Source: Hevea brasiliensis (Eukaryota; Streptophyta; Magnoliopsida; Malpighiales; Euphorbiaceae). From it: a DNA stretch of 64,000 nt. Shown one piece after another: positions 24,101 through 36,319 of the stretch. Within the stretch, counting starts at the first letter, position 1. Every line of letters starts with the position of its first letter. The stretch covers positions 4,347,395-4,411,394 of the forward strand of contig NC_079505.1 in NCBI RefSeq assembly GCF_030052815.1, given 5' to 3'. The notes below the pieces were generated by a model. The model ran no database searches, was not told the DNA's origin, and saw only the letters and a program-made list of their open reading frames with translations. The position numbers were made by a program, and so were the translations under genes.

Positions 24101-27100
24101 GAAAGTTGTTCCTTATTTTGTCTAGTTGAATTTCTTTTTTTGAATCACTCCATTTGGAGTTTTGTAGCTCAAGTTATGGTCCAAAAACCACAACTGGCCG
24201 GATTAGAATTTTTCTGGACTGACCATATCTATAGTGCAGTGAACAGTGACTGAAACTCCCTTGTTGGATAGGTTCTGGTCATAATTTGGGGTGGGTTTCT
24301 TCATGAAAGTTGTTGGTCTATATCTTAGCTTGTTTCTGGTAAAATTTCAGGTCAATTGGGCCATTCTACACTGAGTTATGGCCAAATGAACAATCACTGT
24401 TCATTTGGTCATTCTGCAGAAACAGGTTGCAGGACACCCGGATTGGGGCAAGTTTTTGGTCCACTTGGTTTGGTCTTATGGGCATGGTTTCTTCACCAAA
24501 GTTGTGCCATTATGTGTCTAGTTTCATGTCCAATTAGCCAAACACCAATTGAACCTCTACAATTCAAGTTATGGCTGCCCAAACCTGCTGGACTCATATC
24601 CAATTCTGCAGGTCACCTAGGGCAGCCACACTAAACCCAAATCCCATCACTAAACACACTTTATTTCTTGTTTACCCATAACCAAATGGTCACTAATTGA
24701 CCATTAAAACTTCCATTTACCATCAATATGGCCAAACCCTAATATAGCTCAAAACCCTAATTTTCAAATATCCATTAATGCACATACATCAATTCAACAT
24801 ACTTAATGATGTTTATGTCTCATACTCATGTTCAAGACCACCCATATACAACTTAAATTCATTCAAAACTCATCAACACTTCCATCACTAAGGCTGCCAA
24901 CAATTTTTAAGTGGTCCATACATGGATATGTTCTTTTAATTTCATGAATTTCTAACTAAATCCATATACCTAACTTCAAATTTAAAGAGAAAAATGGAGA
25001 GATATAGCACTAACCTTAGTGGCAGAATTTTCTCTTGACCCAACTTAGATTTTTCCCTCACTTTCTTTAGTTTTCTTGGCTGCCAAACACTTTAGCTAGA
25101 GTCTAGGGAAATTTTTAATATTGGAATATAGAGGAAATATGGTGAGTAGAGTGAGAGAATTGAGGTAGATGAAGAAAAATGGGAGAGGGCTTCAATGGAA
25201 GGTTACGGGCAGCTGAAACAAATGAGGAAGAAACTGAATTTTTGTCAATTTTTTTTCCCTTTTTAATTGTGTTAATGTGTGCTTGTCAAATTCCAATTGG
25301 TGGGAAAATTTAATTGCATCATGCTTACTTAAGCATGATGGCATATTTAAGCATTTACTTTCATTTTTCTTTTTCTTTCTTTTTTTCTCATTTTTAATTT
25401 AATTTTTAGTAATATTTATTCATATTTTATGTTATAATAATTATTTACTTAACTGGACAAGTCGGCCAAAAATCATCTCTGAAGACGAAATGACCAAAAT
25501 GCCCTCCGTTTGGCTTAACGGGTCAAAATTGTCTGTACCGATTGAAAAATTTTTCTAAATATTTTCTTGGAATTCTAATGCCATAGGAACCTCAATGACC
25601 CTTCTCTGGAGTCCCAAAAATTATTTTATGAATTTTCTCTCGGGTCTAGGGCTCCTAGTTGCGAGAACCGCAACTTCCCACTGGGTTACCCATCGCTTGG
25701 GCATCGGCTCATTTAACTTGGTTGTATTTTATTTCTAAAATTTTTTCTAAATTTTTCTTATTAATATTTGAGTTAATTATGGTTCCTCACTTTAGTTTAA
25801 ATATTTTTTCGGACGTTCTAGCTGTCCGGACCGACACTAGTCACCGGAACAGTAGAATGTACGGAGTTGCTACCGAGAGGGTGTTACATAACCAAATGAA
25901 ATTATTGGCCAAAGTTGAACTACCAAATCTGGCAGAATGGTATTCTTCCTAGAATTTCTGAGTATATACCAATCCGGCCAACCTTGCTCAAAGTGGCATA
26001 TCTTGAACTAGAAAACTCCAAATGGAGTGATTCAAAAAGAGAATTAAAAAACACACATAAAAGAACAACTTTCACAAAGACAATATTGCCAAATTCCTAC
26101 TGTACAATTGAACAATGGAACAGTAAACCAAATACTTGAAATCTGAAAATTTTAAATAACCAACTCTAAGCTTTGAAATGGAATTGGCAACCAATGCCAA
26201 CAATTTTAGAATGCAAAATGTGGTATGTTGGTGATATTAGAACCAATATACCTATTGTCTATGAACAAGTCAATATTTTAGTTGACTAATGAAATGAATA
26301 GTAGCCATAAAATTTCAATTTCAAAGAATTACATAATTAAAAAGTGTAATTGCCCTAGTAAGCCTAATGTGATTGGTTTAGATAGGTTGACATGCCAATA
26401 GGGTTCTGATAGCAGTACTGCGTATGGCTTCATGCCATTCTGTGATATGATAACCTATGGCTATACTGATTATGATGTTATACTTGGCTTTATGCCTTAT
26501 TGCTTTTATGGCTTATTAGCCATTCTATTTGCACACCGGGAGACACATTGTGATCGATGGTGTGACGGCCTAAGGTACCTGGTACCCAGTGCTAGTTTAC
26601 CCGTTTATCCGTTTATCCAGTCCGATCAATTTGTATAGGTTACTTAGGCATGGAAAAATATAAATGTAATTAAATTGATTATTAAAGGAAGTAAGGAAAT
26701 TAAATATCAAGATAAAGAACAAGAATGATTATAATAAAAAGATGCTCAAAATCATCAAAGAAAACGATTGATAAAATGCTAGAAAAAATTGAAATAAACT
26801 GGACTGATGATAAAAAAAAAGTTATCTATTATTGAATACACTGAGAACCTTAATTATTAATTTAAGATAACCTAAAAGGTATTGAATTAAATTATACAAA
26901 AAAATTAATAATAGAAATATAATTTAAATAAATGTTACAAATGTACCTTTCATAATAATATTAAGTTAAGAATAATGCTATTAGAATATTAGTATATTGT
27001 ATATTCTTACTGTAACCTTATGAACTAAGCACCTCCAAAGAGGACTAAATTGGGAAAAAAAAAAGAGATATTAAATTTTAGAAACCTTATTGAAGCATAA

Positions 27101-27838
27101 TTAGATCTAAATTATCTGAACCATATTTTGTTTCCATCTGTATTTTGTGTATTATTTTCTTTGTTATATTATTGCACCACTAAGCAGCAATACTTAGCGC
27201 GATGGATTTGTTTCCTCGCGCAGGTACTGAAGGTAAAGCCCAGTGAATATTAAACAGAGATTTTGGAGTTCTAATCTGCACAAGTGTCTGAAGTATTCAA
27301 GGTTGTCACCTCCTCAGCAATGCATGTAGATAGGGCCCATATAGGTCATAATTTATATATTGTATAAAATGCTTAGTTATAGTATTGTAATGTAAATTAT
27401 GAAAATATAATTAATAGGCATGTGATATAAATTAATAAATCGGTTAATTCATATGTGATTAAATTAAATATCATGTAAATTAATGAAGATTGAAAATTTT
27501 CACATATGAGTTGAGCATGAATGGGAATGTATCCAATTGGATATGAATGAAATTGTATGTACTTGAATACGGAATTAAAATATATAAATGATGCATGAAA
27601 TGATGAGATTTTTATTTTAAAATATTATTGAAATTTTTAAACAGGTAAATAGTGAAACACGTCGAATGTTAATAAAATAGAGGAAACTCCGTTAGTTTCT
27701 CCGTCGAAAAATAATTGATATTAAAAGATAATAACTTGAAAATGATTAAAGGAACAAAATAAGATAAGATAGGGTGCTCTGGCACCAAATGTAGCACACC
27801 TCGCTCGACTACATTGTAGACGGATGAGGGGTGTCACG
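21131..27838 (+). repeat. 5' LTR of element B (interrupted by C)
   Basis: Segments 21131-22727 and 25894-27838 together match the other LTR of B. Starts tgtaacaccc and ends gaggggtgtcacg. The empty site of insertion D is visible here near 26575-26585 (ggtacctggtaccc), which confirms that D is an insertion in the other LTR. Confidence 0.88.
22728..25888 (-). mobile_element. Solo LTR C, same family as B, antisense, inside the B 5' LTR
   Basis: The 3,161-bp unit starts tgtgacacccc and ends agggtgttaca with perfect taacc TSDs (22723-22727, 25889-25893). The other LTR of B reads straight through this point (ggacttaaccaaatgaaatt at 29594-29613). Inverted, C begins and ends like the B LTR, so it is a solo LTR of the B family in the opposite direction. 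Short frames such as 23747-24253 lie in this non-coding repeat and are not genes. Confidence 0.88.
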
Positions 27839-28009
27839 TTTAGTGGTATCAGAGCACAGTTTAGGCGTTCCTAGGCATCGATAAATAGAATAAGATAGTG
27901 TGCATGACATGCATTACATTCATATGAGTTGAGATGACACTAATGCAGATCTTCAACTATGTACATTAGGTAAATTTCGAGGATGAAATTTTTATTAGAG
28001 GGGAAGAAT
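27839..28009 (+). other. Entire internal region of element B (171 bp: PBS, spacer, PPT)
   Basis: tggtatcagagca (27844-27856) is a tRNA-Met primer-binding site six bases after the 5' LTR. The end carries tttcgaggatgaaattttta and the purine-rich agaggggaagaa just before the 3' LTR, the wording seen at the 3' end of intact Ty3/Gypsy elements. Nothing codes for protein. Confidence 0.88.
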
Positions 28010-31000
28010 TGTAACACCCTCACTATAGCAATTCCGTACATTCTACTGTTCCGGTGACGAATGTCGGTCCGGACAGCTAGAATGTCTGAAAAAATATTTA
28101 GACTAGAGTGAGGATCATAAATAACTCAAATAATAATAAGAGAAATTTAGGAAAAATTTTAGAAATAAAATACAATCAAGTTAAATGAGCAGGTGCCCTA
28201 GCGATGGGTAACCTAGTGGGAAGTTGCGGTCTTTGTAGTTAGAAGCCCTAAACCCGGGAGAAAATTCATAAAATAATTTTTGGGACTCTAGAGAAGAGTC
28301 ATTGAGGTTTCGATGGCATTAGAATGCCAAGAAAATACTTAGAAAAATTTTTAGATCGGTACAGACGATTGGGGCTCAATAAGCCAAACAGAGGGCATTT
28401 TGGTCATTTCGTCTTCAGAGATAATTTTTGGCCGACTTGTACAATTAAGTAAATAATTATTATGATCTAAAATATGAATTAATATTTATAAAAATTTAAT
28501 TGAAAATAAGTAAAAGATGGAAGAAAGAAAAGAAAACAAAAATGAAATAAAAATCAAATTTAAGACATAGGATGATGCAATTAAAACCCTATCAACCAAT
28601 TAATCAAGCATAAGAATAAAAAGTCAAAAGACCCTAAATTAAACCAAAATTCTGTATCTTCTTCCTTGTACCCATTTTGGCCGAAAATCTCTCATCTCTC
28701 TCTTCCATGAAAATTTTCTTCATCTCTCTTAATTTTCATTGATTTTCCTCCACAAAATCCTAGACCTTCTTCATTAAAACTTGTCTACACCACTTGGAAA
28801 GATGTTTGGTTGCCAAGAAAACTAAAGAAAGTGAAGGAAAGTGAAGGGTAGAAATTCATCTAAGAGGTTAGTGCTAATTTTTCTTGCTTCCACTCTTTTC
28901 TAAGCATGAATTTAAGTAGAGTTAAGTTGACAATTTGAAGAAAATGAATTAAAGATGCATGAACTTACCTCATGAAATTTCGGCAGCCTTAGGGTACCTA
29001 GGGTTTCATCAATTTGTTTGCATAATAGTTATGTATGGCTGTCATAGAACATGATTTTGGCGTTTTAATTTATGGATTTTGTGTGTATGAAGAATTGTAG
29101 TTGTTGGAGTTAGGGTTTAGGGCACAAAATTTGGATTTGCTCATGTGTTGGTGAATGGGAGTTCTAATGGTTAATTAGTGACCATTTGGCTGTGTGTGAT
29201 GAGGAATTGAAGTGAATTGTAGCTTTGGATTTGAGGTTGGGTGTGCTACCTTGAGTACCTTGCAGGTCTGGATGTGAGTCCAGCATATTTGGGCAGCTAT
29301 AACATGGGTTGTGTAGGTTCAATTGGTGCTGGGCCAATTGGACATGAAATTAAACACATAATGACACAACTTTGATGAAGGAACCCTATCCAGAAACCAA
29401 ACTTAGGATGCCCTAAAAATTGACCAAATCCGGGTAACATACATTTTGCCTGGGCAAAATGATCAAATGAACAGTGTTCATTCATTTGGTCATAAATCAT
29501 TGTAGAAAGGTCCAATTGACCTGAAATTTATGTCAATAAAAAGCTTAGACAATTTAGAACAACTTTTATGTTGAACACAAACTCTAATTCTGGACTTAAC
29601 CAAATGAAATTATTGGCCAAAATTGAATTACCAAATCTGGCAGAATGGTATTCTGCCCAAAATTTCTGGGTAGATACCAATCCGGCCAGCCTTGCTCAAA
29701 GTGGCAAATCTTGAACTAAAAAGCTCCAAATGGAGTGATTCAAAAAAGGAATTAAAAAATACACATAAAGGAACAACTTTCACAAAGACAATATTGCCAA
29801 ATTACTACTGTACAATTGACCAATGGAACAGTAAACTAAGTACTTGAATTCTGAAAATTTTAAATAACCAACCCTAAGCTTTGAAATGGAATTGGCAACC
29901 AATGCCAACAATTTTAGAATGCAAAATGTGGTATGTTGGTGATATTAGAACCAATATACCTATTGTCTATGAAAAAGTCAATATTTTAGTTAACTAATGA
30001 AATGAATAGTAGCCATAAAATTTTAATTTCAAAGAATTACATAATTAAAAAGTGTAATTGCCCTAGTAAGCCTAATGTGATTAGTTTGGATAGGTTGGCA
30101 TGCCAATAGGGTTCTGATAGCAGTACTGCGTATGGCTTCATGCCATTCTGTGATATGATAGCCTATGGCTATACTGATTATGACGTTATACCTGGCTTTA
30201 TGCCTTATTACTTTTATGACTTATTAGCCATTTTGTCTACACACCCGGAGACACATTTTGACCGATGGTGTCACGGCCCGAGGTACATGGTGTCACACCC
30301 TACACCTCGTAAGATGTAACATGTTCCCGTAGTACACCTAATGAATTACTGTACTTCACCTACCGGTAACCCATTAAATATACTACAAGAGATTTTAAAA
30401 CAATTTTCGTTCATTTTAGAATTGGTGGGTAAAAATTTCTCAGATATTAAAAACCTTCATTTAGAGTCCAAACATAAATCAAATTTTTGGATATTTAAAA
30501 TCTCCGCAATTTTTACAAAAATTTCGGCAGAGTGCCATCTGTATTTTGAGAAAATAGTTCTTCAAAACCTGAAAATAGAAACACTCCCAATATATTTTCT
30601 CAATCACAACTCCATTTGCAACCACCAAACTTCAAATCAACAGCAATAGCAACACTTCAATTTAAAATCCAAATTTCAAATCAAGAATTAATACCTCAAA
30701 CATTTCATAACTCATGCACATTACATTTTAAATCATTAATTTACAGTCATAAGTTAATTTACAGATACAAAATCTCAAAAATAATATTACTACAATTTTA
30801 TCTGTACAACTGCTCAAATTACAGAGATACATATGCATACTATCATATTTACATCAACTAAACTACCAGGGTATAAATAAATACCCATACAAAAATTCTT
30901 CAATTGTGCTCCTCTCTAACTGTAGCAGCTCACTCTGCTGCTATGTCCTTTTCTCCATTTGCGACAGCAAGTTAAAGCTATCGCTGAGTATATAAATACT

Positions 31001-34000
31001 CAGTGGTGCACAATAAAGCATAAAATGCAAAATATAAAACATTTATGAACAAATCCTCATTCAAAAATCTCATAATCGCATTTCACAATTTTTTTCTCAA
31101 ATCACATTTATAACAAATCATAATTTTCAAAGCTTAATATAGAGCACAACTTGATCAAACAATTTAATAAACATAGTGTTGCCAAACAATAACACAACTT
31201 AGGCCATGACACAAAATTTCCAAACATGTCGTGTATACATCACGACAAGGCATACTCACCCCACTAATCGAAATCAATGAGGGAGGTGGCTAGCTAGCTA
31301 ATGAGTACTCATCCAAACTCGCCCCTCAGACTGGAAAGCGAGAGATGGAGGAAAGTGATCAAATATCATACTCACCCCACAAGTGGAGGAGGAACATATT
31401 AGTATTGCCATGCCAAGTGTGAATTAAAAACAATTTAAATCAAGTTATTCAAATATTTTATACAATTCACAAATCATATTTCACTCTAAACTTTTCATTT
31501 ACAAAGTAGGCAACACACTATTTTTCAAATAAGATTTTCAAAGCCATAACTAAATTCAAAACCATATTGTTCAAATATTTCATACAAATCAATAATTAAT
31601 TTTCATTCCAAATTTCCATTGTAAAATAGGCGACACAACATTCTCGAAATTCATAATGAACAAAACACATTCACAATGTATAACAAATCAATTTCCATTA
31701 TGAAAACTATAATTTAAAAATTTTTGTGCACAAACCTGGACTTAATCGCCTCTAGGCCTTCCGGGTCTTTTTCAGCTGAAACACAAAATTTATAGTGTTT
31801 CAGTACCTTATTTCACAGTAAATCCAATAATTAATTCATAAATACTTAATTCTAGCCCAAATATACTTAAACTAACATTCTTGAAAATTTTCATTTTAGA
31901 GTTACTATTCATGATACTATTCAAGTCAATTTGTTGACTTTCTAAGGTTTAATAGGTATGGGAACTCCAACTTCACCCACATACCACATTTTGGTTACCA
32001 AACTTGTTGGTTTTGGTCATTTTCTCAAATTCTAAGTCTTTTAGGCAAATTTGCAATTTTTCAGTTTTTGTGTCCTAAGTTGCATTGTTCCATTGGTCAT
32101 TTTACTGTTAGAATTTGGCAAAAATTTCTTCATAGAAAATGTTCCCTATTGTCTTAAGTTTATTCTCCTTTTTAAATCACTCCAATTGGAGTTTTTTAGC
32201 TCAAGTTATAGCCATTTGAACCATGGCTGCCGGATTAGACTTAACCCAGATTTTCTGGGCAAATTTTGGTTCTGGCAATTTTAGGTCACCAACTTTGGGT
32301 GGCCAAATGACTTGGTTAATGGAATAATTTAGGTTTGTGTTCTCCATAAAAGTTTTAGGTCTATACCTCAAATGTCCACTGGTAAAATTTCAGGTCATTT
32401 AGACCTTCCTAGCTCAAGTTATGGCTAAATGAACAAACACTGTTCATTTAGTCAGTTTGTATAGGGACAGACTGAGATTTTCCGAATTGAGTCAATTTAT
32501 TCACTAGGTTTTAGTCACTTTTTGGGCATACTTCCTAAATGAAAATTGTGTCATTTAGTGTCTATTTTCATTCCCAATTGGTCTCATACCAATTGGACTT
32601 ATAAAATTTCATTTTTGGTCCCTCAAAGGAAACTTGGTCATGCTGCCAGCAGCATGACCACACTCAATCTGAATTTGGCCTTAACTCCAACCATTCCAAC
32701 ACACTTCATTTGGTCACCATTGACCATTTCTTACTTCAAATTAGGTCAAAGACAATATTTACCAATTTTTCACATTTTTTTCTCTAAACCCTAAGTCCAA
32801 AACCCTAACTCACTAAGTTGTTGCATTTAACCAATTCAATGCCTATATACATGCTTATTCAACTCAATCAAGCTCACATATACCTTTAAGTCCATCAAAT
32901 TCATGCACACACATCAAAACCCTAGCTGGATGAATTTTGCTTTAATCCTCCAACAATTAATTTCTTTTCATTTTAAGCATAATTCTAAGTTAATTGAACT
33001 ATAAACACAATTAATTCAACTAGAAATTTCAAGTTTAGCTTACTAACCTTTCTTTGAATTTTCAATCTTCAAATCTTTCACTTTATTCACTTTTCTTTCC
33101 TTAGTTCTCCTTCCATGTTGCAAGAGCAAGGTGTAATCCATAATTTTTGGGGAGTTTATGGGAAAATTTGGGGTTTTAAAAACTTACACACAAGCTTTAA
33201 TGGAGGATTTTGAGAGGGAGAGGGTGAGAGGTGAGAGACTGCAAAAATGGGTGAGGAAGATAATTCTTTTCTTTTCTTTTCTTTTATAAATTTTATCTTT
33301 ATGGAAGACCCAAAAAATCAAATTAATTAAATTTATTAATTATAATCTTTATAGCATCATGCATGATGTCATGCATGATGTCATCTCCCTACACCTTTTT
33401 TATTTTCTCTTTTTTTTATTTATTTTTCTATTAGTTCTTTAATTTAATTTCCGACTCCGAAATTTTCTTTTCTCTGATTTTATTTGATAGTTAGGTCAGG
33501 AGTCAGCTCTCGGGGTCAATTGACCAAATTGCCCCTCGCCTGTTCAACCCGGTTTGCAAATAATTTAATATTTCTTCCTGCTCCTTGACCTAATTATTTG
33601 ACTGGCTTAACAGTTCTTTTTCATGATTTTCTCTTTTCCACTGTGTTCGTAATAGTCCTAAGGATAGCAGCGTCACATTTTACGGTTCGAAATTTGAGTT
33701 TAAATAGACTTCGCAGTCGTTCCCGAGAAGGTCACCCATCGCTGTGACTCTCAGCTTGTTTAACTTCTTATGTTCTGTTCTTCTCATTTATACTTAACTA
33801 ATTGACAATTACTAATTATTTGTGTTTATGGCTTATCTAGTTGTCTTAAGTGTGGTTCCAATCCCCTTAATTGTCCGGACCGACTCCGATCACCGGAACA
33901 ATGAAATATACCAGGCTATGCAAATAGGGGTATTACACATGGTACCCAATACTAGTTTACCCGTTTATCCGTTTATCCAGTCTAGTCAATTTGTATAGGT

Positions 34001-35205
34001 TACTTGGGCATGGAAAAGTATAAATGTAATTGAATTGATTATTAAAGGAAGTAAGGAAATTAAATATCAAGATAAAGAACAAGAATGATTACAATAAAAA
34101 GATGCTCAAAATCATCAAAGAAAACGATTGATAAAATACTAGAAAGAATTGAAATGAACTGGATTGATGATTAAAAAGTTATCTATTATTGAATGCACTG
34201 GGAACTTTAATTATTATGAAATAATTTAAGATAACCTAGAAGGTATTGAATTAAATAATACGAAAAGATTAATAATAAAAATATAATTTAAATAAATGTT
34301 ACAAATGTACCTTTCATAATAATATTAAGTTAAGAATAATGCTATTAGAATATTAGTAAATTGTATATTCTTACTTTAACCTTATGAACTAAGCACCTCT
34401 AAAGATGACTAAATTGGAAAAAAAAAAAAAAAGGGATACTAAATTTTAGAAACCTTATTGAAGCATAATTAGAACTAAATTATCTGAACCATATTTTGTT
34501 TCCATCTGTATTTTGTATATTATTTTCTTTGTTATATTATTGCACCACTAAGCAGCAATGCTTAGCGAGATGGATTTGTTTCCTTGCGCAGGTACTAAAG
34601 GTAAAGTCCAACGAATATTAAATAGAGATTTGGAGTTCTGATCTGCAGAAGTATCTGAAGTATTCAAGGTTGTCACCTTCTCAGCAATGCATATAGATAG
34701 GGCCCATATATGTCATAATTTATATGTTGTATAAAATGCTTAGTTATAGTATTGTAATGTAAATTATGAAAATGTAATTAATAGGTATGTGATGTAAATT
34801 AATAAATCGGTTTATTCATATATGATTAAATTGTATATCATGTAAATTAATAAAGATTGAAAATTTTCATATATGAGTTGAGCATGAATGGGAATGTATC
34901 CAATTGGATATGAATGAAATTGTATGAATTTGAATACGGAATTGAAATATATAAATAATGCATGAAATGATGAGATTTTTATTTTAAAATATTATTGAAA
35001 TTTTCAAACAGGTGAATAGCGAAACACGTCAAACGTTAATAAAATAGGAGAAACTCTGTTAATTTATCTGTCAAAAAATAATTGATATTAAAAGATAATA
35101 ACTTGAAAATAATTAAAGGAACAAAGTAAGATAAGATAGGGTGCTCCTGCACCGAGTGTGACATGTCTTGCTTGGCTACACTGTAGTTGGGTGAGGGGTG
35201 TTACA
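28010..35205 (+). repeat. 3' LTR of element B (interrupted by D)
   Basis: Segments 28010-30290 and 33943-35205. Starts tgtaacaccctcact and ends gtgaggggtgttaca. Net length is within 2 bp of the 5' LTR. Confidence 0.88.
30291..33937 (-). mobile_element. Solo LTR D (same family as E), inside the B 3' LTR
   Basis: The 3,647-bp unit starts tgtcacaccctac and ends ggggtattaca with perfect catgg TSDs (30286-30290, 33938-33942). It matches E over most of its length, and its inverted start resembles the B-family LTR start. No coding content. Confidence 0.88.
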
Positions 35206-35210
35206 GAATT

Positions 35211-36311
35211 GTTGGTAAGGGAGGCACATGGAGGTGGTCTTACTGGCCATTTTGGTGAAAGAAGACTTTGGAAGCCTTAAAGGAGCATTTCTATTGGCCA
35301 AGTATAATGACAGATGTGCACAAGGTAGTGGAGAAATATATGGCGTGCAAGAAGGCTAAAAGCAAGGAGATGGCACAAGGGCTGTATATGCCTCTTCTAG
35401 TTCCTAATCTCCCATGGGAACATGTGAGCATGGATTTTGTGCTTGGCTTGCCCAGAAGTCAAAGGGGCAAAAATTCTATATTAGTTGTTGTTAACCAATT
35501 TTCTAAAATGGCTCATTTTGATCCTTGCCCTAAAACTGATAATGCTTCTCTTATTACTAACCTTTTTTTTTGTAAGGAAATTGTTAGGTTGCATGGCATT
35601 CCAAGAAGCATTGTTTCAGATCGTGATGCCAAGTTTCTAAGCTATTTTTGGAAGACTTTGTGGAAAAAGCTTGGAACTCGCCTCCTCTTTAGCACAGCCT
35701 GTCATCCTCAAACAGATGGGCAAACGAAGGTGGTAAATAGAACTCTCTCTATCTTGCTAAGAACTGTCATTAAAAAGAATTTGAAGAGTTGGGATGAATG
35801 CTTGGCCTATGTTGAATTTGCTTATAACCGAAGTGTGCACAGTTCAACTAAGCACTCTCTTTTCAAAGTAGCCTATGGCTTCAATCCAATCACACCAATG
35901 GATTTAATGTCAATTCCTGTTCAAGAAAGAGCCAATGTTGATGGGAAGAAGAAGGCAAAGATGGTGAAGTCTATGCCTGAGCAAGTTAGAAAGCTCATTG
36001 AGGCCAAAAATGAACAATACAGCAAAGCCCCTAATAAGAAGAGGAACCAAGTGCGGTTTGAACCTGGTGATTTAGTATGGTTTCACTGAAGGAAAGAGAG
36101 ATTTCCAAATCAGAGGAAGTCCAAGTTGTTGCCAAGAGCTGATGGTCCATTCCGTGTGGTAGCAAGGATCAATGACAATGCCTACAAGGTGGATTTGCAT
36201 GGTGAGTACAATGTTTCTACTACTTTCAATGTGAGGGATCTTTCTCCTTACTTGGAAGATGATTTTGAGGACGAGGAAGAATTGGATTTGAGGGCAAATC
36301 CTAATCAATAA
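35211..36311 (+). pseudogene. Element A integrase and C-terminal tail, inactivated
   Basis: Continues host pol after B ([16 protein letters not shown]), with a frameshift near 35255. The zinc region has lost a Cys ([10 protein letters not shown] where CxxC is expected). In the catalytic core the Asp motifs remain ([23 protein letters not shown]) but the Glu is replaced by Lys ([14 protein letters not shown]), so strand transfer would be abolished. A stop at 36087-36089 splits off the C-terminal part (KLLPRADGPFRVV, ARINDNAYKVDLHGEYNV, TFNVRDLSPYLEDDF), which ends at a TAA at 36309-36311, only nine bases before the 3' LTR. Confidence 0.9.
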
Positions 36312-36319
36312 GGAGGAGA
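36310..36319 (+). promoter_or_regulatory. Polypurine tract of element A
   Basis: The purine run aaggaggaga directly abuts the 3' LTR, the position of the plus-strand primer. Confidence 0.8.

Larger units (their letters stand above)
21131..35205 (+). mobile_element. Long-LTR element B with a 171-bp interior, inserted in element A
   Basis: B starts tgtaacaccc and ends ggggtgttaca, flanked by perfect gaatt TSDs (21126-21130, 35206-35210). Removing it restores SIREL|LVREAHGGG in the host pol. It has two direct LTRs (21131-27838 and 28010-35205). After subtracting the solo LTRs C and D they are about 3,542 and 3,544 bp, so about 97.6 percent of the 7.26-kb element is LTR. Between them (27839-28009) lie only a primer-binding site, short spacer and polypurine tract; no gag or pol. 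It is either a large non-autonomous derivative or an internal-deletion product mobilised in trans. Confidence 0.88.

Noticed and set aside
23747..24253. 168-codon open frame inside solo LTR C
   Set aside because: It lies in non-coding LTR DNA; the corresponding B LTRs do not keep the frame. Accidental.
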